This document shows, piece by piece, positions 11,795 to 23,349 of a stretch of 64,000 bases of DNA (positions within the stretch are counted from its first letter, which is position 1; each line of letters opens with the position of its first letter). Position numbers and translations under genes: made by a program. The stretch comes from Selaginella moellendorffii (lineage: Eukaryota > Streptophyta > Lycopodiopsida > Selaginellales > Selaginellaceae). Below the pieces are notes generated by a model that did not search any database, was not told the DNA's origin, and saw only the letters and a list, made by a program, of their open reading frames with translations. Location: positions 611,510 through 675,509 of the forward strand of contig NW_003314312.1 in assembly GCF_000143415.4 (NCBI RefSeq). The letters are read 5' to 3'.

Positions 11795-12195
11795 ATGTTA
11801 TCACCAAAACTCAGATTTCTCAAAAATTTGCTCCAAAACCTCAAGAAATACCAAAGAACCAAAGGGAGGATTGGCTAGAAAGCAATCCTCCCCAATGGAG
11901 TTGCAAAATATTGAGAGTGAAGCCTCTCAACGGTGGGGAGAACACTCTCTTATGCTCTAAAACCCTGCTCAAAACATCCTTCTTGTGTGAACTCCCTACC
12001 CTAAAAAATGGGGAAGAAGTAGGAGAATATACCCCTACACCCCAGAATCTCCTCACGCTCCTAGAATATTCCAAAAATGGAATATTTTAGGGAATCTCAC
12101 TCAACTCTAAGCCATCTCTTAACAAGTGACCACAGTAGGAGTAGGAGTAGGAGAATTGGACTACTCCCTCTCTCTCAAAATATCATGGCTACAAC
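11795..12195 (-). repeat. Probable LTR and primer site upstream of the decayed gag
   Basis: On the minus strand a segment starting TGTTGTAGCCATGATATTTT and ending GGTGATAACA is followed by TTGGTGCTAGAGAGATC, which resembles a tRNA primer site. It lies upstream of the gag remnant in the correct order. No second LTR was matched, so the boundaries are tentative. Between this and the gag (11251-11794) I see no other coding sequence. Confidence 0.45.
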
Positions 12196-12722
12196 AGTTG
12201 TGGGGGCTTAAAAATATATAATATGGATAGTGGGTAGGTCGAGCATGGTTGACCAACTTGAGGCATAATCTAGCTTTTGATTGTATGTCTGTCTTTGTTT
12301 TGCATTTGGCTTGGGTGTAAGCCTAAGTTCCACACTATGCTAATTAGTGGAGTACCCATATCCTTGCATTAAGCCACCAATATGCTAAAATAATGCCAAA
12401 CTCTATTTAGCTTTGTTTTGCATGTTGATTCTAGTATTGGATGTTAGATGCTCTAGAACTGTTCCAAGTCGCTTTGTACTTTTGTCCTTTTGCTCCTTGG
12501 GCTAAACACTTAAAAGGCACTCCGTGCTTCAATTCTTTCATTATTTGATTCCAAGCTTAAGAGTTTAACTCCATACCTTCATTCAGGGGCCCAAGGCCTT
12601 GAAACTTGAGTTCCACTCTGCTATCCTTGGGACACATGGTATATAGAGGGTTTAGGTTCTACTTTGTGGTTATCTTATGGTAAATCACTATCAAATAAAG
12701 GGTGAAAACCACGTGCACTACA
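12187..12722 (+). repeat. Family H, copy H2, 5' LTR (start truncated)
   Basis: Matches the H3 LTR (32203-32804) from GGCTACAACAG onward and ends GGTGAAAACCACGTGCACTACA-like sequence just before TTGGTATTAAAGG, a degenerate initiator-Met primer site. The first 65 bp or so of the LTR seen in H3 are absent. Confidence 0.65.
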
Positions 12723-15700
12723 TTTGGTATTAAAGGGAGGTTTTTAGTGAGTACTATTTAATGAGATTGGGCAACTAGTTTTATTGTATACGTAGAGATG
12801 AAAATGATAATCTGAGTGAGTATATATTTGAGTGCTATAACCTTGCAATCATTCCTTAGGTATGGATTTTGGTTATCTTTTGTGCTAGATTATATGAGCT
12901 TTCACTTGGGCTCATAGAATGGATGTTGGATGTTCCGTTTATACGAGTTTGAACTTGGGCTTATAAGTGAGGCACATTAGCAATTCAAGGTTACATTTTG
13001 AGTTGGCAGAATTAATGTTAGCCTATCGGTGGTTACTATAAGTTGTTCCATGTACCATGGGTAAAAAGTAAACCATTCCTAAGTTTGTTAAGAGCGGCAA
13101 ATAGGCTAGTCTGTATCTGTTTAGCACGACACTAGTGGATTCTTCTTAGGCATAATTATAAGTGAATCAATTAAGATTGTAGGGATTAGTCTATTGGTTC
13201 AAGTAGTCATTGCCATGCTCTTTCATAAACTTTTCATTTGTTATAACTTGTTAGTTTATCTATTATTATTTGGAGTAGATTGTTAGATGGAGAAGGTCTG
13301 TAGTTGAGGCATTGACATTGTTAACATTTGTGTTAGTGAAAGTGACATTATTATTTCGAGTGATCAGGAATTTTCTTTAGACCTTGATTTTTCATATCAT
13401 TTTTTTTGTTAGTGTTTTAGTTTCATATTGGATCTTGAAGGTGATTAAAGAAGAGTGTTAGTGTAATATAAATATTTAAAAATATGGCTTTTATGATCAA
13501 GTTTTGGGTATTCATTTGCATTATATAAATATTGATATTGGATTTCAGAAATTTGGGAATGATATTCAATGTTTATGCATATTGTTGGGTCTTAAGAATT
13601 AGTGTTGAAGTGAACTTATGTGAAGTTAGAGGTAGGAGGAAGTTTGTTAAGTTTTGAGAATTTGTATTCTTAGACTGAGTGTCATTCTTTCTTTGGGATG
13701 GAAAATTTTTCACAAATTTTCATAAGCTTTTCCAATGGTTAATCTATTGATCATTTTGCCAAAAATCATTCTGTTTTCGTAAGCCAATATCAACTAGTGG
13801 AGTTGATTTTGATTAGCTTAAACCTTAGTATATAATTTGTATGATGTTAATACCCATATTATAACTTTTTCTATCATACTAATATGAGTCAATTTCATGG
13901 TTTTCACTTTAGTTTTGGCTGAATGTTAATCATGCATAGCTAGCCTCTTTAAGGTATACTTAGAGCTGTTGGCTAAACATATAAGTGAGCTTATTGTGGT
14001 TGAATTGGATTCGAGTGGTTATTTAGTTTATATTTGTCCATGAATCTTTATTTGGTACTTGGAGTGTTACCTTCCGTTAAACAAGTATATAACTCAATGA
14101 CATGAGTTTAGTGTTTGAGTTTTATGAAGGTAAGTTGAAGAGTGATTATTGGTTGCTTTGCAGCTAGTGATTGCTTATAAACTTTTTCAAGGACTATTAA
14201 CATTTGCTTCATTCAATAATGATTTAATAGTGATAGCCTTGCTTTCCCATATGGCATTACAGAAGATCGTGTCATGGGTTTATATGGATTTTCCATGTTA
14301 GCATGTTGATTCCATCTCTAACAATATCATTTAAGTATATTTAGTCCATGGTGGTGGATTTTGTTAAGTCTTGGATGTAGTGATTCACTCCTTAATGATG
14401 TGTTATTTGTAACTAAGTGCTGTTAAAGGATTGGTCTTGGATACTGACTAAGGTATCTTTGACTTTGGTTAGTTTAGTTATTATAGAGCTTTAAGTGGTG
14501 ATTCACTTTTGCTTTCTTCTAATTTTGTTCTAGTGTTAATGGCATTAAAGTGATGTCTTGTCATTGACATTGTTGATGTTAAGATTCAATTGAAATTATA
14601 TTTCTCTTTGAAGGATTGATATTAAGTTTCATTAGTCTCAATGAAGATAGTGTTGATGATTTAGCTATAGCTTCATGGTATTGGCATTTGTACATTTCCT
14701 AGTTAGCAATTATATTGATGTTTGAATGAATTGAGTAATAAGTTTAAGTTAGTTATGTTCTAGATGAGATTGTTTAGTAGGGGTTGATCTTTGGATTTTC
14801 CTTGAAAAATAATTTAGTCATGAACTATACTAACTTTACAAAAAGAAGAGTTAGTGATCGATATTGAAGATGTATCAATCACCAATGATTCTTTTTATAC
14901 TTGTTATAAAGTGAGTTACGTCTTGTTATAAAAAATGAATTCATAAAGGATTATTTAATGATCACTTATTGTGCTTGGTTTTTGGATTGATACAAATATA
15001 CTCTTCATTAGCTTTGGCATTATAAAATTTGGCTTTTTGATGTGTTGAGGAGGATTTTATACATTGTACCATGATTTCTTCTTTGACATTAAAGTTAGTT
15101 TATGCAAAACTCATAATCATTATTAAGCGATATTTGCTACTTTGAGCTTTTAGTTCTTTGAGTTTTATACTCATTGTTCCATTTGTTAGGAGTTGTTCGG
15201 GAAGACATTTTGGCTCATTAACTTCAATATTGATATTATTTCTTTTGGGCGATACATTTGCGAGCATTTTGCTTGTTAGTCGATAATACTTTATGTTCTT
15301 TGAGTTATCTTACGTAAGTTGTTTATTATGCTATCTGAAATTTTTGATGGTTAAGTTTTATCATTGAGTTTCCTTAATGATATCTTTGCTATTGAATTTT
15401 GTTGGATGGTGAATCTTATGTTTTCCAATTATGATAATCTTGGTGGTTTCTATACTATAATATTGGTTTATCAGATGATAACTTACTTAGAATACTTTTA
15501 TGTTCTAATCTAAGATCTATTCACTGATAATTAAGTCCCTTAGATATCATTGTCTCTACACACCTCGGGGCACTGCTTGCCTGAGTTGCCCACCCACGCG
15601 TAGGGGAGCATGTAGCCGACGATGGAGGGGAAGACTTTGATATTGTCCATATATTGATCTTTGAGTTTGGGCTAGTATAGGTAGACTGGCTTTGGCATTT

Positions 15701-16194
15701 TGTGTGCATGATGAAATCTTTAGTCATAGGTAGCTACTATCGATTGGTCACATCACCCGCCTCTTTCTCGATGTTCTTTATTTTATTTAAGTAGGCATGA
15801 CCATGTAAACAACTCTAATTGCCTATTTATAATAATCTATTTAAACCTTACGAATAAGTATAGTTTCTTTACTCAAGAGGGTTGGGGCCTCTAACTTCTC
15901 TTTTTATATCTCTACTAGCAGAGGCATATCACACTTTTGTAAGTTAGGTGGCACACAGAGTAGCAAGGGTGGCTAACTTTGTTGGTCATTTCCTTGTCAA
16001 TGACAGCTGGAAGGTGTTTAAGTTGGTAGCATATTTGTGTTAGACAGATAAGTTACCTTAACTCATTTAAGTTGATGCATTTTTCACATAGTGTGAACAT
16101 CGTGAACTTTTTCTAGAGTTATTTCCTTGGCAGTGCTCTAGATTGGAGCATGCATTGACAAGGATATTGATTTTCTCTAAGGGGGGGAGAGTAT
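12723..16194 (+). mobile_element. Family H, copy H2, internal region (no coding capacity seen)
   Basis: About 3.5 kb between primer site and polypurine tract (G-run at about 16180-16187). No gag, protease, polymerase or integrase motif is visible in any frame, and open frames are short. Homologous stretches in H1 and H3 make this a dispersed non-autonomous LTR family. Confidence 0.65.
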
Positions 16195-16333
16195 TGTGAA
16201 TGTGATTGTGAGTATCGAAAGTTACTTGTTGGTTGTCATGTGCCATGAGGCATATAGAGGGTTTAGGTTATGCTTCATAGTTATCCTATAGTAAATCATT
16301 ATAGAATAAAGGGTGAAAACCACATGCACTACA
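16195..16333 (+). repeat. Family H, copy H2, 3' LTR with internal deletion
   Basis: Starts TGTGAATGTGATTGTGAG after the polypurine tract and ends GTGCACTACA. It is only 139 bp against more than 530 bp for the 5' LTR. The middle is missing between a block matching the LTR start at 32138 and the last ~100 bp. Confidence 0.65.
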
Positions 16334-18269
16334 ACAACAAAGTATGACAAATGATAAGTGCTTCCATTCTAAATTTCGATGTATATCTATTGAGACTCAA
16401 ACCAACCTATGGTAAATCCCTCTAGACAAGTCTTTGTTCTCTTTTACCAAATAAACACTGCTAGCAGTGTTGTCCTTGAGATTGATTATCTCATAGAATG
16501 CTTTGTGGCAAATGGATTCCTCTGATATGCACTTACACAACTTATCCTCTGTGGTCTTAACTAGATTATATTAACTGGCCCATTGACACCAGTGCATACA
16601 ATGCTTGACATTCTCTTTGATCTATGGAGAGAGCTGATTAATTGTCCAGCATAAGTTGAGGACTTGGCAAACTTGCACTAGAAGGAGAGACATTTTTATA
16701 TATCATTCCATAAATGTGTAATCTATATATGAAAATATCAAATGCTATACCCAATCAAGAAATTTACCATCTTTGTCACCTATGCACATAAGACAAAGAA
16801 CTAGGGCACCAACCACACTAGTCAACACATAGCAGCTAAGTTGACTATTTTGCCACTTTTGTAATTCTTGCAAAACAAGACTTTGATAGAACAAAAATGT
16901 TCTTTAAAAACATGGAGCAATCATGACATTACATTTGGGACAAAATATTGTTTTAAGCCTTGATCATTGCTACATGTGTGTCAAAGATAATCAAATAAGA
17001 TGGGAAAATGAGATACATGATGTGATATGATCTCATTTGACATGGCAGAAATAAAAGTCTTGCACTTTGGATTCCTAAAATATCCTACACTTGAAAGAAT
17101 CGTTGTATGGCTCAGCAAACCTAATAGCAAGCTATAGGCTATTTGTCTTCATGGCAGCAAGTGTGATAGGTATGAAGCAATGGGACAAACCTTAAAACTA
17201 GAGAGGGTTTCTCACCATTCTCCACTGCTGACACATTCATCAAGAGTGCATCCACAAGCAGAGCAAAGCAGGGCAGCAGCAAGGCTATGTTCTCACTCAG
17301 CCCCACACTTTTGCCAAGATCAATAGCTGCTTCATTGCGCATTGCAAGAATGAGCAGCCCACACAAAGCATAGTTCTGGGTCTTGTCCAAAACAAGCTAT
17401 TGCCCAATACGAATGTTATGAGGAGTCTCTCCACCGCATTCCTGGCTGTGCACAAATGGCTAGTGATGATTAGTTTGTGCTCCTGGTTCTGATTTACCCC
17501 CTGCCCATAGGAGGATCTTACAGCAAAAAAACTGATACCCACAACAGAGACACATGGGGCTAGCACTGAATCTGCACAAGTAACTCTTATGGTATCAACT
17601 GTTCGAGTGTCTAACTTCCCCATAGAAAAAAAAAAACAGGGTGACAGCGACTGGACTGGACAACAAGATTCATGAAGTGACAGAAAGTGATCAGGTTGAG
17701 AACCTTCTTTGGAAGTCACTTCTGATGTGCAGCTTGGATATGTACCTTGAGTACATTAGCTAGTGAACATCAGTAGTGCAAGTCTCATTTTCATTTTAAA
17801 GTCTAGCTTTTTTCAGAAAAATGATTGGGCTAGCTGATATTTCATTACTAATCCTCATCTTCCACGATACAGGTAGCCCCTGGATGATCCTATGCCTCAG
17901 ATGAATAAAACTGGAAATGACCTAATCAATCTACTTAACCAAACTTACTTTCATCAATTTCTACAATTCTTCCTGGACCACTAATTTATTTACTACCTCA
18001 TTATAATGTGATAACATAAATATCACAACAAAAGCTGTACAAATTCATTTTTGTGTGCTCACTTTTAATACTACACTCAATACAAGTTTGATCTTGTGGT
18101 AGAGATTTTTGGTATTGCAATTTTTACAATTCCATTTAAACTATCTTTATAACCTTGATTATCAGATTGATATCTCATTGGTTCATTTTGAGAATAATTT
18201 ACATATTCCATTCTAGCCAAAAAACCTAAACCAAGTTTACACTGGCTAATTAAAATTTAACATTTAAGC
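16334..18269. other. Intergenic, no gene recognised except a fragment at 17139-17460
   Basis: AT-rich sequence without recognised repeats, RNA genes or conserved protein motifs apart from the unidentified minus-strand ORF listed separately. Confidence 0.4.
17139..17460 (-). pseudogene. Unidentified ORF fragment
   Basis: One minus-strand frame reads GGETPHNIRIGQ, a TAG, then LVLDKTQNYALCGLLILAMR and a further 50 residues of hydrophobic, leucine-rich sequence before a stop at 17139. The composition looks like real protein, but I do not recognise the family. The single stop fits a lost Gln codon. It could be an exon remnant of a plant gene. Confidence 0.3.
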
Positions 18270-18441
18270 ATTTAGGGCACCATGACTTACAAGAAGCATA
18301 GAGCTTACTCAATAGATGCCTCTGGAGCCAACCATTGTGAGAAAAGACAGTGATTATCATAGTCTATGCATCCTCTCTCAAGCTTGATCCAAATCCCTCT
18401 CCTGCACGATGCTGGTCATGAGAGCTGTCCATGAGACAATG
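18270..18441 (-). pseudogene. PPR gene fragment, downstream half of a split pseudogene
   Basis: The minus strand reads IVSWTALMTSIVQERDLDQA and then IITVFSHNG, typical of PLS-class PPR motifs. It continues directly from 27096-27600 once the K element and one TSD copy are removed: KELFQSMHERDIVSWTALM spans the insertion. Stops and frameshifts mark it as dead. Confidence 0.7.
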
Positions 18442-18662
18442 TGTAAGCAACCAAAGGGAACGACTTGAGAGACGATCCATGAGGTCCAAATATAGAGGGA
18501 AAGGGCCCATGAATAAGAGTGCACCCCCTTTTCTAATTGGTTAAGGGTCTTGGGATATTTAGAGTTAAGCGTCCTTGGGTTTGAATAGTACTGGGTTGGG
18601 TGACCTCCCGGGAAGTCCAAACTCAGGAGCTTACATTTGGTATCAAAGAGGTCTCAGGTCTG

Positions 18663-20228
18663 TGTGATTGTGTGAGACACAAAATCCCTAGGCCCCAAAG
18701 TGGAGCCGAAAGGGCGCCACATGGTAGTGGCCGAAGCGAGAGCCAAACGAGCGTAACACGTTTGGACCAAAAGCTCCGACTTGAAAAGTCAAGAGCGGGA
18801 GTGGAACTCCCAACGAAGTGCTCGAGGAACGAGCACGAAGCGAGCAAAAGGCAAGGCTCCAAAAAGGGACCCAAAAGGACCAACACATGACACGTGGGAG
18901 TGTCCGAGATGGACTCGAGATGGAGTCCGAGATGGAGTCCGAGATGGAGTCCAAAGTGGAGTCCAAAGTGGAGTCCGAGATGGACCCGAGTTGGAGTCCA
19001 AAGTGGAGTCCGAGATGGACCCGAGATGGAGTCCGAGATGGAGTCCGAGGTGGACCCGAGATGGACCCGAAATGGATTCTGAGATGGAGTCCGAGATGGA
19101 GTCGAGATGGAGTCCGAGATGGAGTCCGAGATGGAGTCCGAGATGGAGTCCGAAGTCGAGACCGAGTCCGAGTCCGAGGCCGAGACCGAGTCCGAGACCG
19201 AGTCCGAGTCCGAGTCCGAGTCTGGAGCCTGAGAGGGTGAAAGCCCAAAGCGTTCGTCTCCCAGACCCTGGGGGGTTTGGTGAGCTCCAAAAGTATAGTA
19301 GGGGGAGGACTGCAGTGGAGCTAGTTTGGCCAGGAAAGGCCAGTTTGGCCCAGGAAGGCCAGACCCAGTGTTGGGTGATGAACTGACCACTGGGAAGTCC
19401 AAGACTAGAGTGAATACGGACCGACAAGCGGGGTAGCTTGGTGAAGTGTTCAAGAGCCGGCTCTAGTTCCCCCGGGAGATCGACTGGCCGATGCTCCCAG
19501 TCCAAGTGTGGGTGGCACTACCTACTTGGATACCAAGCGTGGCTCAATGGAACCTCGCTCTAAGCCCATGGCTAGAGCACCTAAAGGCGATAGGTGGGGA
19601 GAGTACCCAGGTGGCTCGCGTAAGGCCACGGNNNNNNNNNNNNNNNNNNNNNNNNNNNNNNNNNNNNNNNNNNNNNNNNNNNNNNNNNNNNNNNNNNNNN
19701 NNNNNNNNNNNNNNNNNNNNNNNNNNNNNNNNNNNNNNNNNNNNNNNNNNNNNNNNNNNNNNNNNNNNNNNNNNNNNNNNNNNNNNNNNNNNNNNNNNNN
19801 NNNNNNNNNNNNNNNNNNNNNNNNNNNNNNNNNNNNNNNNNNNNNNNNNNNNNNNNNNNNNNNNNNNNNNNNNNNNNNNNNNNNNNNNNNNNNNNNNNNN
19901 NNNNNNNNNNNNNNNNNNNNNNNNNNNNNNNNNNNNNNNNNNNNNNNNNNNNNNNNNNNNNNNNNNNNNNNNNNNNNNNNNNNNNNNNNNNNCATGGCCT
20001 TAGCGTAACGGGCTGCTATGTCGGTGGTACCTTTGAGTGTCGGTCATGGGATCGGACACGTGGAGCACTTGGACCAAGTGCAAATGTTGAGTGGCATGGA
20101 TGCCATTCTCGGGGCTAGCAAGTCCCAAGTCCTGGATTGGACTTATGGAGGTTGTGAATGAGACTCCTCCAAGTGGTCGGAGGTGTGGTTAAGTGACTAA
20201 AGTAGAATGGAAAATTTAGTCGCCTACA
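18663..20228 (+). repeat. M2 5' LTR
   Basis: Contains the 12-bp minisatellite (about 18900-19235) and ends TTTAGTCGCCTACA. Part of it is undetermined (19632-19992). Its array is about 230 bp shorter than the one in the 3' LTR of the same element. Confidence 0.85.
19632..19992. other. Assembly gap (N)
   Basis: A run of 361 Ns inside the M2 5' LTR. The homologous span in the 3' LTR, between the flanking words CACGG and ATGGCC, is 26115-26476, which is the same length. Confidence 0.99.
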
Positions 20229-20231
20229 ATT

Positions 20232-20243
20232 TGGTATCGGAGC
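20232..20243 (+). other. M2 primer-binding site
   Basis: TGGTATCGGAGC, three bases after the LTR end, matches the initiator-Met primer site with one substitution. The site of M3 on the minus strand (53672-53683) reads TGGTATCAGAGC. Confidence 0.85.
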
Positions 20244-22021
20244 TGTTCCTTAGTCCGACTTTTATTGGTGCTCAAGTATATCACCACTAGTGTTGGCATC
20301 GAAAGGTCCGAGGAGTGGGCCTATCCTTGAGGAGTAGCAAGTCGGGAAGACATGGCTCTCCATTACAGTTCATGTGTGAACTTGTAGACGAGGTGGTGGA
20401 TAGAAAAGGGTCAATAATGGAACGACTTTGGGATCTTGGGAACAGTATATGGTTTTCCTCAAAGAGTTGAGGATGTGATCCAGATGAGCGTTTGACTTAG
20501 CAAACTAGCTAATGTAGTTGTGGTAAACAATTACAGTTGGGATCACGGGAAAGATAAAGACTCCAAAGCAATAAAGGAGTCACAAGATTTTCCTCATATA
20601 GTTGAGGTTGGTGCTCATGAATGTGAGACCAGAAGTAATGACCGTAGGAGGTCAAATACGGAAGAGGACTCAAGTCCTTGAAAAGGTAGCCGAGGCTACC
20701 TCTAATAAATGCTGGAACAACCCCAGGAGTTGGGGGTGTATTAAGTGGATGAGTTGGTGTTCTCATCACATGGACAAGTAGTCCTAAGGGGCAAAGGTTG
20801 CCCCCAGAGAACAAAATCAAGTGTCGGAGTAACACTTGTGAAAATAGTCCTTTTGAGTAGGACAGGAATGCAAGAAGTGTATTCCAGTGAGCTAGTGCCT
20901 CACAAGTAGGACCTTACGGGTCTGTGGATTAACCAAGTCCAAAACTACTGGATGACTCAAGTAGAGTCAACGGATGGTCCTAAAAGGACTGATGGAAGCA
21001 TTTGGACTGAGGTGTGTTGTACCCCACAAAGGATGGGGGGGGATCATAGGATCCAAGGATGAGAACGGAGGGTATCTCATCGATGGCAAAATATGCCATG
21101 CTAAAGTTATGGGAAAGGTGTTCCCAGAAGAAAACAACTTTGACACAAAGTTGTGTGTGACCTCTATGGTGTAGTGCTAACGGATGGTTGGCATGAGAAA
21201 GAGCGGTGTTGGTCTTGGCAAAGACTTAAACACGAAGGGGAAGTGTCATAGAGGTAGGCTCGTGGAGCTGATGGTGTGGAGACACCAAATGTGCCAAGGT
21301 GTGATACCTTGAGGCTATGTTGGTGGGTTCATGAGAACCCCTTGCCAAAGGAATCCCAATTGGAATGGGAATGGCATAGCCTAAGCGGCAGAGCATGCAG
21401 TTGGAGTGCGGTGACCCAGATAATGATGGAGGTGTGCAAGCACCAAGCAATGAGTTGTAGGACTTGACAACCATGAGGCAACTAAGCAAGAGGTGCAAAA
21501 TAACTGGTTAAACGGGTAGAAGGTAGCTACCCAAAACTTCTAGTATAGGGAAGTCGGATATACCCTTACGGGGGATAAGTTGCTTATGTTGCGATATAGT
21601 AAGTCAATGTCATAAAAGGAAATACTCATTGTCAAGAAAGCCATCATTGGGACACCCGAACACTCTAGAACACCAGAAGGTGGTGTTTGATGTCGCGAGG
21701 GCAATGGATAAAGCCCAAGGGACTAAGTCCCTAGCGAATGATGGATAGAAGGTGCTATCCAAATATCCAAGGTTGCGGAGACAGGAGAGGACTGTCTGCC
21801 CGAGTTGGACAAAGCCAAAAATGGAATTTTGGCAAGGCTAGTGATGAGCATGTAAAGGCCCATAAGCAACAATGTAATCCCAGTGTGTTGGATTATAAGG
21901 TGAGCATACCCGGATTGAGGAACCACTCCCTAGGCTATTGGGTAGGTTCATCCCTAAGAATACTTGCTAATGCATGATAGAAAGTGCAAAGCTATCCTCC
22001 TGGTCTGGAGGAGAATGACCA

Positions 22022-22600
22022 AAGGAAGAGGAGCAGTCCTCTGGGGTAGTGACCAAGGACACAGTCATGTGGTGAGGAAGTCCCAGAGGACCGTGGGACT
22101 TAGGGGTCAGGCCTGTGGGCCTCGATCCAGTGGCAGTGTTGGCAAACACGGCCAGGGGCAGAAAGGGACTTGGTAGGAACTGACAAAGGGACTTTGGGGA
22201 AGGCAATTCCCCAGGTCTGTGGGCATCCTAAGGATGCTAAGGAGTGGATCTAGGATGACCCCTCGTGGACACATGGCCCAGTCTTGGAGAGACGAGGTGG
22301 TGATGCAAGTGGTGTTGAACCACTAGTGCAGCAAAGGTGAATGGGCATGGCCTTAGCGTAACGGGCCGAGATGTCAGTGGTACCTTTGGGTGTCGGTCTC
22401 AGGACCGGACACGTGGAGCACTTGGACCAGGTGCAAGTGTGGAGTGGCATGGATGCCATTCTTGGGGCTAGCAAGTCCCAAGTCCTGAATTGGATTGATG
22501 GAGGTTGTGAATGAGACTCCTCCAAGTGGTCAGAGGTGTGGTTAAGTGACTAAAGTGGAATGGAAAATTTAGTCGCTTACAATTTGGTATCGGAGCGAAC
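22022..22600 (+). repeat. LTR 3' end plus primer site embedded in M2 internal region
   Basis: Starting within GACCAAAGGAAGAGGAGC the sequence switches to LTR sequence (compare 26150-26711), continues to TTTAGTCGCTTACA and TTGGTATCGGAGC, then returns to internal sequence at GAACCATAGGAAT. M3 lacks this block at the matching place (about 38140-38200). The word AAAGGAA is shared by both parents at the upstream junction. Confidence 0.8.
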
Positions 22601-23244
22601 CGAACCATAGGAATCAAAGGGCATAACCAAGGTTGGTTATGCCAGCTGGGAGTGGAGAATCAAGAGGGTGCTCGAGGATGTTGTTGCTAGCAACCGTGAT
22701 GCCATAGAGAGTCTAAAATATGGAATTGTCCATGTTAGACTATATGGCAACTATAAAGCTTGCGAAAGGGGAAGCCTTAGCAAGTTGAGGGACAGAGTTC
22801 CTTCAAGGTTCCCAAAGACGATTCTAGGTAGCGTAGTACCTAGAAAGGCCAAGTGTAAATGGTTCATGGAACGCGCGAAATCAGAGTGGCGCAGCAGAAG
22901 CGTGGTCTTGAAGCTTGCCATGAGGCAAGGTTATCAAGGTTAGGGAAGTAGTTCCCGAGTGTTCAAAGAGAGGGCTTTGAACGAAAGTCGATGGTCAAGG
23001 ACTTTCACACTTATGCAGGAACCATGTTACAATGGTCGGAGAACTTGCCAAGTGAGATTGGCACGTCGGGGGAACAAAGACCCTAGTTGAAGGTGATAAC
23101 TTCAAAAAGGGTGGGCCATGGGGCCGAGCATGGAGGAGTCCATGCATGATCACAGACATGTCAAGTGAGAGGACTTGGCAGTGTGGAGGAACTAGGTTCC
23201 TAAGCTGTGATTTGTAGCGCGCTTTAAAAATAAGTTGATGCACC

Positions 23245-23349
23245 GGCGTGGGGAGTCACGCCAGACATCTTGTGTGATGCCATCCGTAGATGCATATACG
23301 GAGGTTGGGTTCGAGTCCCGACCCTCTAGTGCTTGGGTTCGAGTCCCAA
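23245..23349 (+). other. tRNA-like segment with two T-arm motifs
   Basis: A GGCGTG/CACGCC hairpin (23245-23262) and a CCGTA/TACGG hairpin are followed by two T-arm-like stems, TTGGGTTCGAGTCCCGA (23305-23321) and TTGGGTTCGAGTCCCAA (23333-23349). Both contain GGTTCGAGTCC, a good RNA polymerase III B box. The same pair is conserved in M3 on the minus strand near 37400-37460. It is not a complete tRNA. Confidence 0.45.

Noticed and set aside
19491-20008. Open frames across N runs (also 61433-62217)
   Set aside because: They exist only because undetermined bases contain no stop codons.
23305-23349. A functional tRNA gene
   Set aside because: Only T-arm-like stems are convincing; no acceptor stem, D-arm or correctly spaced anticodon arm could be paired.
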